Part shown: positions 7,092 to 16,170 of the stretch, piece by piece | Numbering within the stretch: the stretch's first letter is position 1 | Layout of the letters: every line of letters begins with the position of its first letter | Origin: Nitriliruptoraceae bacterium | GTDB taxonomy: Bacteria > Actinomycetota > Nitriliruptoria > Nitriliruptorales > Nitriliruptoraceae | Assembly: GCA_003558435.1 (NCBI GenBank) | Contig: PWLR01000096.1 | Location: 1 to 52,391, forward strand | Length of the DNA stretch: 52,391 nucleotides | Direction of reading: 5' to 3' | Position numbers and translations under genes: made by a program | The notes under the pieces: generated by a model | What the model was told of the DNA's origin: nothing | Databases searched by the model: none | The model's input: only the letters and a program-made list of their open reading frames with translations

Positions 7092-9794
7092 TCAACCCGT
7101 GTTCTGTAACCCGGCCGACAAGCCCGCGACGGTGGTCTTGACGACCAGTTCGTCGAGCGGGTCGGCGTCGTCGCCTGACCGCAGCCGTTCCAGAGTCGCG
7201 AGCTGGATCAGCGACAGCGCGTCGATGTCCGGTCGTCGCAGCGCGATCGCCGCCCGCAGGGCAGGTTGCCGTTCGAGCAGGTGGTCCTGGCTGGTGACGG
7301 CAAGGATCCATCGCTCGGTGCGCTCCCACTCGTCGAGGATGGTCTGGGCGATGCGCTGATGCGGCGCCGAGCGCAGCGCATGGGTGCCCAGCGCCCGATC
7401 GGCCTTGGCGAGGCTCATCTCCGCCATCTCGAGCACCGGCCGGAAGAACGGCCATTCGCGCCGCATCGCCCGCAGTTCCCGCAGTCCGTCGGGAAGGTCA
7501 CCGACGGCGGCGAGGCCGCTGCCGACACCGAACCAACCGGTCAGGTTGACCCGGCTCTGGGCCCACGCGAAGACCCAGGGGATGGCACGGAGCGAGCTCA
7601 GATCGCGGGCGGTCGTGCGGTGTGCCGGCCGCGATCCGATGGCCAGCTGCCCGATCTCGTCGTAGGGCGTGACCAGTCGGAAGAACTCCGCGAAACCCTC
7701 CGAGTCGAGCAGCTCTCGGAAGGCGTGCTCGCTTGCCGCCGCCATGCGATCGGCCAACGGTGCGAAACGTTCCTCCTGTGACCAGGCACGCTCCTCGGCG
7801 TGTGGGGTCGAGGTGGCGACCACCGCATTGACGGTGCGTTCCAGGTGGCGACGACCGGTGTTCACCGAGCGATAGCGGGCGAAGATGACCTCGCCCTGTT
7901 CGGTCACTTTGAACCGACCGTCCACCGAGCCCCCACCCTGTCCACGGATCGCGCGGTTGAGCGGACCACCGCCCCGCCCCATCGAACCGCCGCGACCGTG
8001 GAAGAAGGTGAGGGCGATGCCCTGGTCCCGCGCCCAGCGGGAGAGGCGTCCCTGGAGGCGGTGCAGTGCCACGTGTGCGGCCAACAGGCCCGCGTCCTTC
8101 GCGGAGTCCGAGTAGCCGATCATGACCTCCAGTTCCCGTCCCGCTGCGTCCAGCCTGCGGCGTTCCCCGGGCGCCGCGAGCAGTTCGGCCAGCACCGTCG
8201 GTGCGCGTTCGAGATCGGCCCGGGTCTCGAACAGCGGCACGACGCTCAGGGAGAAGTCCGGGTGCTCGGACGGATCGACCGCAGCCCGTGCGAGCGCGCG
8301 AACGGCCAGGATGTCGGTCGGGGCCGTCGTGAAGGAGATGATGTACCGGTGGCAGGCCTCCGCGCCGTAGCGGCGTTGGAGCTCGGACATGGCACGGATC
8401 GTGTCGAGGGCCTCCCGTGCCTCGTTGCTGCGCGCCTCGGTCCCGGCCGGCCAGCCGTCCTCGGCCAGCGCAGCGAGCGCCTCGGCATCGCCCGAGACGC
8501 CGGGCCGCAACTCCTCCAAGACCCTGGTGTGGACCGCGGCGTGCTGGCGCACCTCGAGCGACGCCAGGTGGAAACCGAAGGTCTCGGCCTGCCAGAGCAG
8601 ATCCTGGATGCTGCCGTAGGCGAGCCGGGGGTTCCCGCCCTCGAGCAGCGAGCGTTGCACGACCTCGAGATCGGCGATGAACTCTCCGGGGCCGGCGTAG
8701 CCGCCCTCACCGGCCTGTCGGGTGGCAGCGAGCCGATCGGCCGTGAACACGAGCTTGTGCTGGTGCACCTGCTCCGGTGCCGCTCGTAGCAGCGTGCGGG
8801 CCCGCTCCGGGAAACGCTCCTGATCGGCCGCCAGACTGGTACGGAGCTCCGGACTCGCAGGTGCTCCCGTCTCGGAACCCGCGGGTACTGCCCTGGCAAC
8901 CCAGCGGGTCGCCTCCTCCAGTCGGGTCAGGGCTTCCTCGGCGTGCCGGTGACCTGTCTCGCGCGTGACCTCCGCGGTGACGAAGGGGTTGCCATCGCGA
9001 TCACCGCCGACCCAGCTCCCGTAACGCAGGAACGCCGGCGTTCGGGGCGCCCGAACTCCCACCGTGGTGGGGTCCAGGGCCCGGTCGACCTCGCGGTAGA
9101 CGTCGGGAACGACCTGGAACACCTGGTTGCCGAGCACCGACAGCACACGACCGACCTCGTCGGCGGGCCGTGGCCGTTGCGCACGGAACGGCCACGTTCG
9201 CCACAAGCTCGTGATCTCCTCGGCAAGACGCCGTCGCACGTCCTGGACCCGCGCGTCGTCCACCTCGATGTCGTCGAAACGTTTCAGCTCCGCCGCGATG
9301 CGGGCGAGGATGCCCGTGACCGTCCGTCGCCGGGCCTCGGTGGGATGAGCGGTGAACACGGGGTGGATGCGAAGTCGCGCGACCAACCGCTCCGTGTCAT
9401 CCCGGCCGATCAAGCTCAAGACCTCGCCGATCCCCGCGAAGATCCCGTCCGGGTCGATCTGGCCGTCCCGACCCATCATCCTCGCCGTCTTGATCCGCTG
9501 ACGGTCCTCGGCGATGTTGATCAGCAGGCAGTGGTTGGTCAGAGCCTGTGCCATCCGGCGGCACCGTTCGGCGTCGAACCCGCCGATCTGCGCGACGAGC
9601 GATCCGATCGTCACGTCGTCCGAGGCGAGCTGCTGTGTCGCCGCGTCGCGGAGCCACCTCACGTGCTCGACGAAGTCGCTCCCCTCACACTCCTCGAGCA
9701 CCTCGTCGAGCACCTCGGTGAGCAGCGTCACCTCGTAGTGCAGTCCCACCGGCAGCAGGGATCGGAGCGCGGGCTGGCGACTGCGGGACGGCAT
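7092..9794 (-). CDS. ppc: Phosphoenolpyruvate carboxylase
   Basis: Carboxylates phosphoenolpyruvate with bicarbonate to oxaloacetate, the main anaplerotic reaction feeding the TCA cycle. The catalytic signatures are all present in order: the histidine motif VFTAHPTEARRRT, VGGDRDGNPFVT, GYSDSAKDAG, the glycine-rich loop FHGRGGSMGRGGGP, and the conserved C-terminal QNTG that closes on the active site. At 900 aa from ATG 9794 the length fits the bacterial family; GGAGG 8 nt upstream fixes this start, and the in-frame extension to 9935 has non-coding composition. Cytosolic homotetramer in known relatives. It is monocistronic here. Allosteric control by aspartate/malate and acetyl-CoA is known for the family but was not assessed residue by residue. 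Confidence 0.97.
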   Translation of the reverse strand: MPSRSRQPALRSLLPVGLHYEVTLLTEVLDEVLEECEGSDFVEHVRWLRDAATQQLASDDVTIGSLVAQIGGFDAERCRRMAQALTNHCLLINIAEDRQRIKTARMMGRDGQIDPDGIFAGIGEVLSLIGRDDTERLVARLRIHPVFTAHPTEARRRTVTGILARIAAELKRFDDIEVDDARVQDVRRRLAEEITSLWRTWPFRAQRPRPADEVGRVLSVLGNQVFQVVPDVYREVDRALDPTTVGVRAPRTPAFLRYGSWVGGDRDGNPFVTAEVTRETGHRHAEEALTRLEEATRWVARAVPAGSETGAPASPELRTSLAADQERFPERARTLLRAAPEQVHQHKLVFTADRLAATRQAGEGGYAGPGEFIADLEVVQRSLLEGGNPRLAYGSIQDLLWQAETFGFHLASLEVRQHAAVHTRVLEELRPGVSGDAEALAALAEDGWPAGTEARSNEAREALDTIRAMSELQRRYGAEACHRYIISFTTAPTDILAVRALARAAVDPSEHPDFSLSVVPLFETRADLERAPTVLAELLAAPGERRRLDAAGRELEVMIGYSDSAKDAGLLAAHVALHRLQGRLSRWARDQGIALTFFHGRGGSMGRGGGPLNRAIRGQGGGSVDGRFKVTEQGEVIFARYRSVNTGRRHLERTVNAVVATSTPHAEERAWSQEERFAPLADRMAAASEHAFRELLDSEGFAEFFRLVTPYDEIGQLAIGSRPAHRTTARDLSSLRAIPWVFAWAQSRVNLTGWFGVGSGLAAVGDLPDGLRELRAMRREWPFFRPVLEMAEMSLAKADRALGTHALRSAPHQRIAQTILDEWERTERWILAVTSQDHLLERQPALRAAIALRRPDIDALSLIQLATLERLRSGDDADPLDELVVKTTVAGLSAGLQNTG

Positions 9795-10228
9795 CTCCAG
9801 AACCTCCGGTCGGCGCGTCCATTCCGACCCTAGGTGGGCCCTGCTCTTCGCGGGAGGTGTTCCGGTCGGTGGGCTGGGGTGGGGGATGGAGTGTCGGCGG
9901 GAGACGGACGGAGCGTCACCCGGGAGGAGCCGCACCCCCTTCTGGTCGTGGATGCTGGTCTCGTGCCGGTCACCGAAGGAACGCTGCCCGCAGGCCGTCC
10001 ACCACGGCCACGGACGCGGTGTTGCGTCTCGTGCCGATTCGTGCTGGCATCGGCGTCACCATCCCACTGCTCGGCGATCCCCATCCCACGAGAACGTTGG
10101 AGCTCGCCATCGCGTCGATCAGGTCGTTGTCGACCTCGCGCGCCAATGGCAGCGAGGATCGCGCGGCAACGTGCGCCGGCGATTGCAGGTGCACACCGGG
10201 CATCCACGAACCGGTGGGCGATCTCGCC
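9795..10228. other. Intergenic region with possible gene debris
   Basis: About 430 bases upstream of ppc. A minus-strand stretch around 9970-10140 translates to a mildly coding-looking peptide (contains LIDAMASSNVLVGWGSP) without start context or recognisable family. It may be further debris of the frameshifted gene at 10229-10403. The ppc promoter should lie near 9800-9880. Confidence 0.3.
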
Positions 10229-10403
10229 CTAGTAGACGAACGTGGGCAGGTCGACGGTGCGCTGTGCCGCGTTGATGTCGTCCGGCATCAGTGGAGAAGG
10301 CGGAGACCCCGTCGAGCAGGCGGTCGGTGCCGTTGCCCCCGGTCGTGGCGAGGCCCAGCGCTCGTTGGGACAGCTGCCGCCGGTCCGGATCGCTGGCGGT
10401 CAT
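10229..10403 (-). pseudogene. Frameshifted small ORF coupled to the response regulator
   Basis: The ATG at 10403 overlaps the response regulator's TGA (ATGA overlap), so it reads as the last gene of the kinase-regulator operon. The first frame gives 38 sensible residues (ends RLLDGVSAFST) and then turns into arginine-rich nonsense. A neighbouring frame continues sensibly from there, with LMPDDINAAQRTVDLPTFVY and a TAG at 10229. Joining the two at about 10290 gives one ~58-residue protein. Family not recognised. Confidence 0.4.
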
Positions 10404-10885
10404 CGGTCACCTCGGTCGCGTAGTAGGGGCATCACCCGAGCCGCGTCGAGCGCCCGCAGGTGGGGGAGTGGATCGAGCCGGTGCTCGAGCACGTGCTCGG
10501 TGAGCTGGTCGCGAACCACGTCCGTGAGCTCGTCGGGATCCCAGGGTTTGCCGATGTAGCGGTCCAGGCCCGCCTCGTTCACCGCTCGGATCGTGTCCTG
10601 CTGGTCGGCCTGACCGGTCACCAGCACCTTGCGGGCGTGGACGGTCCGCGGATCGTCGAGGAGTTGCGTCAGGAAGTCGACCCCGCTGGTGCCAGGCAGC
10701 CGATGGTCGGCGAGCACCAGGGCCAGCCGGTCACCGTCGGCATCCAGCTCCGCGACGATGGCCCAGGCGTCGTCCACATCCTCGGCGGCCTCGATCCGGA
10801 TCGTGTCGCGGAAGCCCCCCAGGTCGCGGGTGAGCGCTTCACGGACGGGTGGCTCGTCCTCCAAGACGAGCACCGTCAGTTGCAT
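10400..10885 (-). CDS. Single-domain response regulator
   Basis: Receives phosphate from a histidine kinase. A CheY-like receiver fills residues 3-120: acidic pocket EDE at 9-11, phospho-acceptor Asp60 in LVLADHRLPG, the switch Thr in VLVTGQ, and the conserved Lys in YIGKPWDP. After it comes only a short ~40-residue tail with no DNA-binding helix-turn-helix, so output is by protein contact or an unrecognised short domain. ATG 10885 follows GGGAG by 6 nt; an ATG 18 bases earlier lacks a site. It lies 100 bases downstream of, and in the same orientation as, the histidine kinase ending at 10985, its likely partner. The phrase KPWDPDEL resembles receivers associated with kinases of adenylate-cyclase or HD-GYP networks, but that is not decisive. 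Confidence 0.9.
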   Translation of the reverse strand: MQLTVLVLEDEPPVREALTRDLGGFRDTIRIEAAEDVDDAWAIVAELDADGDRLALVLADHRLPGTSGVDFLTQLLDDPRTVHARKVLVTGQADQQDTIRAVNEAGLDRYIGKPWDPDELTDVVRDQLTEHVLEHRLDPLPHLRALDAARVMPLLRDRGDR

Positions 10886-10984
10886 CCTCGTCTCCCTGGT
10901 CATCCGTCGGTTCTGACGGGATGGCGGCCTTCTGGTCGGTCGTGGCGGGGTGGTCGCTCGGGCCGTCGTCCTGGCGCGAGCGGT

Positions 10985-12922
10985 TCAGCTTCCCCGGTCG
11001 TCGGGTGGTCCGGCGATCGGGAGCACGACGCTCGCAACGGTGCGGCCCGGCTCAGACTGCAACTCGATCGTGCCGCCGTGCTGCTCCACGATACGCCTCG
11101 TGATCGCCAGACCGAGCCCCAGGCCGTATCGGACCGTCCCGTGCTTGGTCGTGAACCGTGGCTCGAACACGCGTGGCAGGACCTCCGGATCGATCCCCGG
11201 CCCGTCGTCGATGATCCGCACGCGCACATGGTCCTCGTCCAGTTGGTCGGTCACCACCTCGATCCGGCCACTGCCGTCGAGTTCCTCGGCGGCGTTGACC
11301 AGCAGGTTGGTCCACAGCTGATCGAGTTGACCCGCACGGGCACGGACCGGCGTCAGCTTGCCGAAGCGGCGGACGAGTTCGATCCCCCGTAGCCGGTGAG
11401 CGGTCAACCGGATCGTGTCTTCGATCCCCTGGTGCACATCGACGCCCTCGGTCGGTCGGAGGTCGGGACGTGCGTAGGCCTTGAGGCTCGCCACCAGTTC
11501 CCCGATCCGCGCGGAGGCGACATCGAGATTGTGGACCGAAGCGCCGATGCCGGCCGCCGCCTCGACCAGGACCAGCGTCGACTCGTCCTGAGCGGCGAGC
11601 GCAGCAGCCTCGGCGGGGTCGTCGATCCCGGCGGCCGCCATACGGGTGGCCAGGGCGCGGTCACCCAAGGCATCGATCAGCGCACGCCGCTTCGCCCGGT
11701 CGTCGGCGGTGCTGCTCGGTGCCCGGTCCCGTGCCGCGGCCATCGCGCGGGTCACCAGTTCGCCCTGCGGGTGGCTGGTCAGGATCGTCGACAGGTCGTC
11801 GCCGACGTAGCTGGCTGCCCGACGGAGCGCTGCGATCGGGTTGTTGAGTTCGTGCGCGATGCCGGCCGCGAGTTCGCCCAGCGTCGCGAAGCGGGCCTGT
11901 TCGACGAGTTCGAGGCGCGCCTGTTCGAGCTGATGGAGGGCGGTCGCCAGCCGTTGGCGCTCGTCCTCGAGGTCGCGGTTGAGCCGGATCCGCTCAACCT
12001 GGAGCTGCTCGGAGCGGCGGAGTCGTTCCGCCAGGGCGCGGATCGCGACGGCGGTCAGCGCGTCGCCGACCGCGGGCTCGGTGCTCACGGCGCGGTCGAG
12101 CTGTTCGAGCGACAGGTGCACCACTTCGGTCTCGGTGGTGGTGCGCGCGGTGAAGAACGCCCGACGCTGCTGGGCGAGCGCGAGCAGCCCGATCACCGGC
12201 CCGGTCGAGTCGTGGTGCAGGAGGACCTCACCGACCTCGGTCGTACGGCTCAGTGCCACCCGTCCCTGCAGGACGACCAGGACCGCATCGACCCCGACGT
12301 CCTGGTGGGTCAGGCGCACGCCGACGGGCAGTCGGAGTCGCGGCCGGGGTCCGAGCACGCGTTCGATCGCCTCGAGAAGCCTGCTGGTGACCTCGGTCGG
12401 ATCGAGTTCCAAGCCCCGGAGGAGCTCGCTATGCGGGCGTTGCAGTGGGCGTCCACCGTGGGTGACGAGCGCCCGGGACCGCAGATCGTCCGGATGTTGT
12501 TCGTGCATCCACCGGGCGAGGTGGGAACGGGCATGGGTGGCCAGTGTCCCCGCGGTCCAGGGCACCGCGATGATGGCATCGAGCCGGTCCCGGTCGATGG
12601 CGTGGGCGAGGTCGTCGTGGACCCGGCGGTCGGTGACGAGCAGGGTCGCCGCCGAGCGGAGCCCGGGGTCGGTCTCGAGTTCATCCACGAGCGCATCGAT
12701 CGGCCCGAGCCCGCTGGTGAGGACGACGACGCCGATCCAGCTTTCCCGTCCCGCCCCGGCGAGGACCTCGCGGGCCTCGGCGACGGACCCGGCCGCGACG
12801 ATCCATGCGACGTCCTGCAGACCGTCGCGCAGTTCCTCGGCGATCGCGGATCCGAGCGGTGCCGGTGCGATGACCAGCGCGACGAGCGTGGCCGGCTCGC
12901 GACCGGACCCGGAGGCGTTCAC
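10985..12922 (-). CDS. Histidine kinase with receiver-like and cNMP-binding-like domains
   Basis: Predicted cytosolic sensor kinase of 645 aa. The first ~135 residues have receiver-like alternation and end in AVPWTAGTL, echoing the receiver K-P-W element, but the Lys and a clear acceptor Asp are missing, so this is a pseudoreceiver. Residues ~165-290 form a CRP-like beta-barrel (LPVGVRLTHQDVGVDAVLVV through VVHLSLEQLDRAV); its phosphate cassette is degenerate (QQRRAFFTARTTT), so cyclic nucleotide binding is doubtful. A coiled coil precedes the H-box GELAAGIAHELNNPIAAL (His about 357). The HATPase has IIDDGPGIDPE and YGLGLGLAITRR. An Ala-rich insert separates HisKA from HATPase. The GTG start at 12922 overlaps the symporter stop (GTGA), and the response regulator follows: one operon. 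Confidence 0.88.
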   Translation of the reverse strand: MNASGSGREPATLVALVIAPAPLGSAIAEELRDGLQDVAWIVAAGSVAEAREVLAGAGRESWIGVVVLTSGLGPIDALVDELETDPGLRSAATLLVTDRRVHDDLAHAIDRDRLDAIIAVPWTAGTLATHARSHLARWMHEQHPDDLRSRALVTHGGRPLQRPHSELLRGLELDPTEVTSRLLEAIERVLGPRPRLRLPVGVRLTHQDVGVDAVLVVLQGRVALSRTTEVGEVLLHHDSTGPVIGLLALAQQRRAFFTARTTTETEVVHLSLEQLDRAVSTEPAVGDALTAVAIRALAERLRRSEQLQVERIRLNRDLEDERQRLATALHQLEQARLELVEQARFATLGELAAGIAHELNNPIAALRRAASYVGDDLSTILTSHPQGELVTRAMAAARDRAPSSTADDRAKRRALIDALGDRALATRMAAAGIDDPAEAAALAAQDESTLVLVEAAAGIGASVHNLDVASARIGELVASLKAYARPDLRPTEGVDVHQGIEDTIRLTAHRLRGIELVRRFGKLTPVRARAGQLDQLWTNLLVNAAEELDGSGRIEVVTDQLDEDHVRVRIIDDGPGIDPEVLPRVFEPRFTTKHGTVRYGLGLGLAITRRIVEQHGGTIELQSEPGRTVASVVLPIAGPPDDRGS

Positions 12923-14349
12923 AGTAGTCCCAACCAGTCCCACACCAGGGGCATCACCAGTGCGAGCAGCGCGCCACCGACCGCGCCGATCAGGAGACCG
13001 TTCACGGCCATCGATCTGGTGTCCACCTCACCCGTCGCGTACGCGATGGCGTTCGGCGGGGTGGAGATGGGTAGCGCCATCGCCAGTGCGCACGCGAGCG
13101 CCACGATCACTCCCATCGCGGTCGTATCGATCGGCAGTCCGACCGACAGGCTGAGCGCCAGCGGCACCAGCAGGTTCGCGGTCGCGGAGTTGGAGATGAC
13201 CGTGGACAAGCCGAGTCCGACCACGACGAGCAGCACGACGAGCAGCATGAGGGGCATCGCCTCCCAGGCCACCAGACCGAGTAACCAGGCGTCGAGCCCG
13301 GTCGCACCGATCCCCACACCCAGCGCGATCCCACCGGCGACCAGCCACAGCACCGGCCACTGCAGGGCCTTGATGTCGTTGCCGTCCATGACCTGCGTCC
13401 CGAGCAGCACGACGACGGGGATGAACCCGACCGTCGAGGACGAGATGCCGTGCAACGGCTCGGTCAACCACAGCAGGATCGTCCCGCCAGCAGCGAGGTA
13501 GAACACGACCGCGGCGGGCTAGCGGTCGAACGACGAGCTCAACTCGAGCCGCATCGGGGTGTCGGTCGCGATGTAGCGGCGGGTCAACAGCCACCAGGAG
13601 AAGAGCAGCACGACGCCCATCAACGGCACCGCGAGCAGCATCCAGCCAAGGAACGACACACCCTCGCCCTGCGCCTGCAGCGCACCCAACGCGATCGCGT
13701 TCGGCGGACTCCCGACCGGCGTGCCGATCCCGCCGACATTGGCGGCGATCGGGATGGCCAGGGCCAGTCCGGTGCGTGCCCTGCCGGCGGGGAGCGCGGC
13801 CAGGATCGGTATGACGACGGCGAACATGGTCGCCGTCGTCGCGGTATTGGACACGAACATCGACAGCACCGCGGTGATGGTCATCAGGCCGAGCACGGTG
13901 CGCCGCGCGTTACCGGCGAACGGACGCAGCATGACGGCTGCGAGGTTCCGGTCGAGGTCGAACTTGCTCGCGCCGTCCGCGATCAGGAAGCCGCCGAGGA
14001 AGAGGATGATCACCGGGTTGGCGAGCGCCGCGAAGTAGTCGCCGGCGGCCAGCGTCGATGCGGTCGTCGTCGCCGGCAGCGCCACGAGTGCCTCATCGGA
14101 GATCATCAGGACCTCGAGCAGGATGACGAGCACGGCGGTCGCCACCAGCGGGATCGCCTCAGTGACCCACAACACGATCGCGAGCAGGAAGATCGCCAGC
14201 ATCCGAGCACCGGCTGGCTCGAGGCCGGGGACCTCGATCAGTAACGGCAACAGGAACGCGACGACCCCGACGAGCAACCCCGCCGATTGCAGACTCGTCG
14301 GCTGGGGGAGCGTCGGACGCCGTCGTGGTGGCGGTGCTGGTCGGGGCAT
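12919..14349 (-). pseudogene. DASS/SLC13-family sodium-coupled anion symporter split by in-frame TAG
   Basis: Should import dicarboxylates, sulfate or similar anions with sodium. The N-terminal half (14349-13519, 276 aa) has six or so membrane segments and the first SNT-type motif (VSNTATTATMFAVV), plus GTPVGSPPNAIALG. The C-terminal half (13506-12919) has VISNSATANLLVPLA and ISTPPNAIAYATG, the second repeat. Both halves are in the same frame and are separated only by one TAG codon at 13521-13519 and four codons; no base is inserted. So a single nonsense change interrupts an otherwise complete ~476-aa transporter. It heads the operon with the histidine kinase and response regulator. It could be a pseudogene, a strain-specific mutation, or a sequencing error. 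Confidence 0.82.
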
Positions 14350-15089
14350 GGATGTGAGCGTAGGTGGCTGAGGAAGATCCCGACCACCAGGTGCGCCGGC
14401 GGACCTCCCGGTCGAAGCGCGCTTCGATGAGGTCGGTTCGTCGCATCCGGAGCCAGGGCGCCCGTGGTACGGCAGTCGGGTGTCGAACCCGTCGAGTCCG
14501 TCGATGACGACGGCAACCGCTCCGGGGGGCTTTGCTCCGGGTCGTCTCGAACGGTCTGGCGCGGCGGCGGGCCCCGGTCACGCCCTGCTCGCCGGGAGCG
14601 TGCCCGTCGCCGAGGTCGAACATACCCCAGCGGTCGGCGCGCACGGCCGACTGGTCGACCTCGGACGGGGTGAGGTCGGCACCGTGCTGGAGGCTCGGTC
14701 GTCGGCTGGCTGCGCCGGCAACGCGCTCCTTCGCCGCGAGGACCGAAGTGATGGAGGGCCCGTGCCCGCACCTGGCAGATGTGACGATCGTCGCCCGGTG
14801 ACCTGCCTGCTCGACGCGCTAGGCACGACACCGTTCCTCAACGGCGAGGGCCGGTGCTGCTGTTCGACCACTACTCCACGTACGCTACGCGCGCCATTGC
14901 GACACGCTGGTTGGTGGCAGAAGCGGCCCGCAGGTCGGAGTTCCATGACCGACGCACCCCGATCGGCGCGGCAGGTCACCGTCACACGCGCCTCGCTCGC
15001 GGCGGTGGCGGGCTACTCGCAGGTCTGCTCATCGGGCTCCTGCTGCCAGCGGCAGTCCCCACGCTCGCAGGTCAGGGTTTGGCTGAATC
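14350..15089. other. Poorly coding region, no gene recognised
   Basis: About 740 bases. Overlapping frames on both strands are all arginine/proline/serine-rich and none has a credible start with ribosome binding site. It includes the expected promoter of the symporter operon near 14360-14450, where no clear element was found. Confidence 0.4.
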
Positions 15090-15248
15090 GTGCACCGCGA
15101 TCTCCGGGTCGCATACGGCGAAACAGTCGACGCCGAACAGGCTGCGGATGCCATGTTCGATCTGCTGGAACGACGTCCAGCCTCTCTGGGCGACGTCACC
15201 CGCGAGAGCATCGAAGGCAACCGCCAGTTCCTCCAGCAGCACGGATGA
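15090..15248 (+). CDS. Possible small ORF or gene fragment, 52 aa
   Basis: A GTG-initiated frame directly after an in-frame TGA. It encodes an acidic, helix-favouring peptide (HRDLRVAYGETVDAEQAADA then a segment with LLERRPASLGDV and NRQFLQQHG). Third-position GC and amino acid balance are far more gene-like than the surrounding 1.8 kb. No ribosome binding site is evident, so it may be the 3' end of a gene whose front has decayed. Family not recognised. Confidence 0.28.
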   Translation: MHRDLRVAYGETVDAEQAADAMFDLLERRPASLGDVTRESIEGNRQFLQQHG

Positions 15249-15562
15249 GGATCGCCAGCTCCCGTGGCCGTGCCCCTACCGAACCTTTCAGGTTGCATGG
15301 TTCTCCCCAGGCTCGGTTGATGTCCATCGCGCCGGCAGGTGCCGCCGGACAGATCCGGTGCCGAACGGGTGCACCCAGCCCAGGCGCCCGTCGATGGAGA
15401 TCTCGCGCGTCCGCCGGATCAGCTCAACACCCCCGTTGCAGCCACCCGCACGCTAGGTCAGCACGCACACGCCAAGCGGTCCACCGAAGGCTGGCAGGAC
15501 CCGGGCACGTAGCGTCCGGTCCAGCTACCTCTTCCGGGATGCAGTCTCGGGTCCGGGACGGC
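15249..15562. other. Intergenic, nothing recognised
   Basis: About 310 bases with no gene-like frame, hairpin or repeat that I could support. Confidence 0.4.
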
Positions 15563-15822
15563 TCATGTTGTGTGCTCGTGGACGAAGGCGGTCAGCGCGT
15601 CGACGTAGGTTTCGGGGTGTTCCATGTGTGGAAGATGTCCCACTCCCGTCAACGTGCGGATCTTGGCTTCGTCAGGAAGGCGGGCGCGTTCTCGATCATC
15701 ACCTGCCTGGCCCCGGGCGGGAACTGGGTCCACATGCCCGGTGCGTTCGCCTCGACGAACTGCTCGGCGGCACCGGCATGATCGCCAGAGGCGCAGGCTG
15801 CGATCAGCAGGCGGCCGACCGA
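15563..15822 (-). pseudogene. Remnant of an alpha/beta hydrolase
   Basis: Two minus-strand frames carry consecutive pieces of an alpha/beta hydrolase C-terminal half. The first (about 15819-15665) includes GAAEQFVEANAPGMWTQFPP and ENAPAFLT. The second, one frame away, includes LTGVGHLPHMEHPETYVDAL, which holds the catalytic His region and the last helix, and stops at 15563. Between them about 40 residues expected in the family (the strand carrying the acidic residue) are missing, and the N-terminal half with the nucleophile Ser is absent. So this is a truncated, frameshifted relic. Confidence 0.6.
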
Positions 15823-16170
15823 ACAACGGTGACGCCGAGGCGGGTACGCACGCGTGCTCCTGGATAGCGCAGCGTCGCAGATCCGACAGATCGACGATGT
15901 CCACAGGGGATGCCGTTGGCGGTGCCGGGGGCCTGACCGCTTCTCGAAGGGACCTTGTCGCCGCTTGGGGTGAGACACCCTCGCGCCAGGATCGCGGTGC
16001 CGGGTGGCACGGTTGCGGGGTCTCGGAGATGGCCGGCCTGGGGATGGATCGGTCACGCCCGGTCGCTGTCGGGGGCACCCGGCCACCATCCCCGTGCTGA
16101 TGAGCGTGGCGCGGGAGGTTCTGTCGGCTGCTGTCCGCCGCGGTGCCTCATGGTCAGCCGGGTGAGGCGC
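15823..16170. other. Intergenic, nothing recognised
   Basis: About 350 bases upstream of the hydrolase remnant. The missing front of that gene would be expected here, but no frame shows the GxSxG nucleophile elbow or other hydrolase motif. Confidence 0.4.

Noticed and set aside
11396-13501. A 701-codon plus-strand open frame
   Set aside because: It is antisense to the histidine kinase and symporter tail, which have full motif sets; the frame has Arg/Gly/Asp-rich mirror composition and no motifs.
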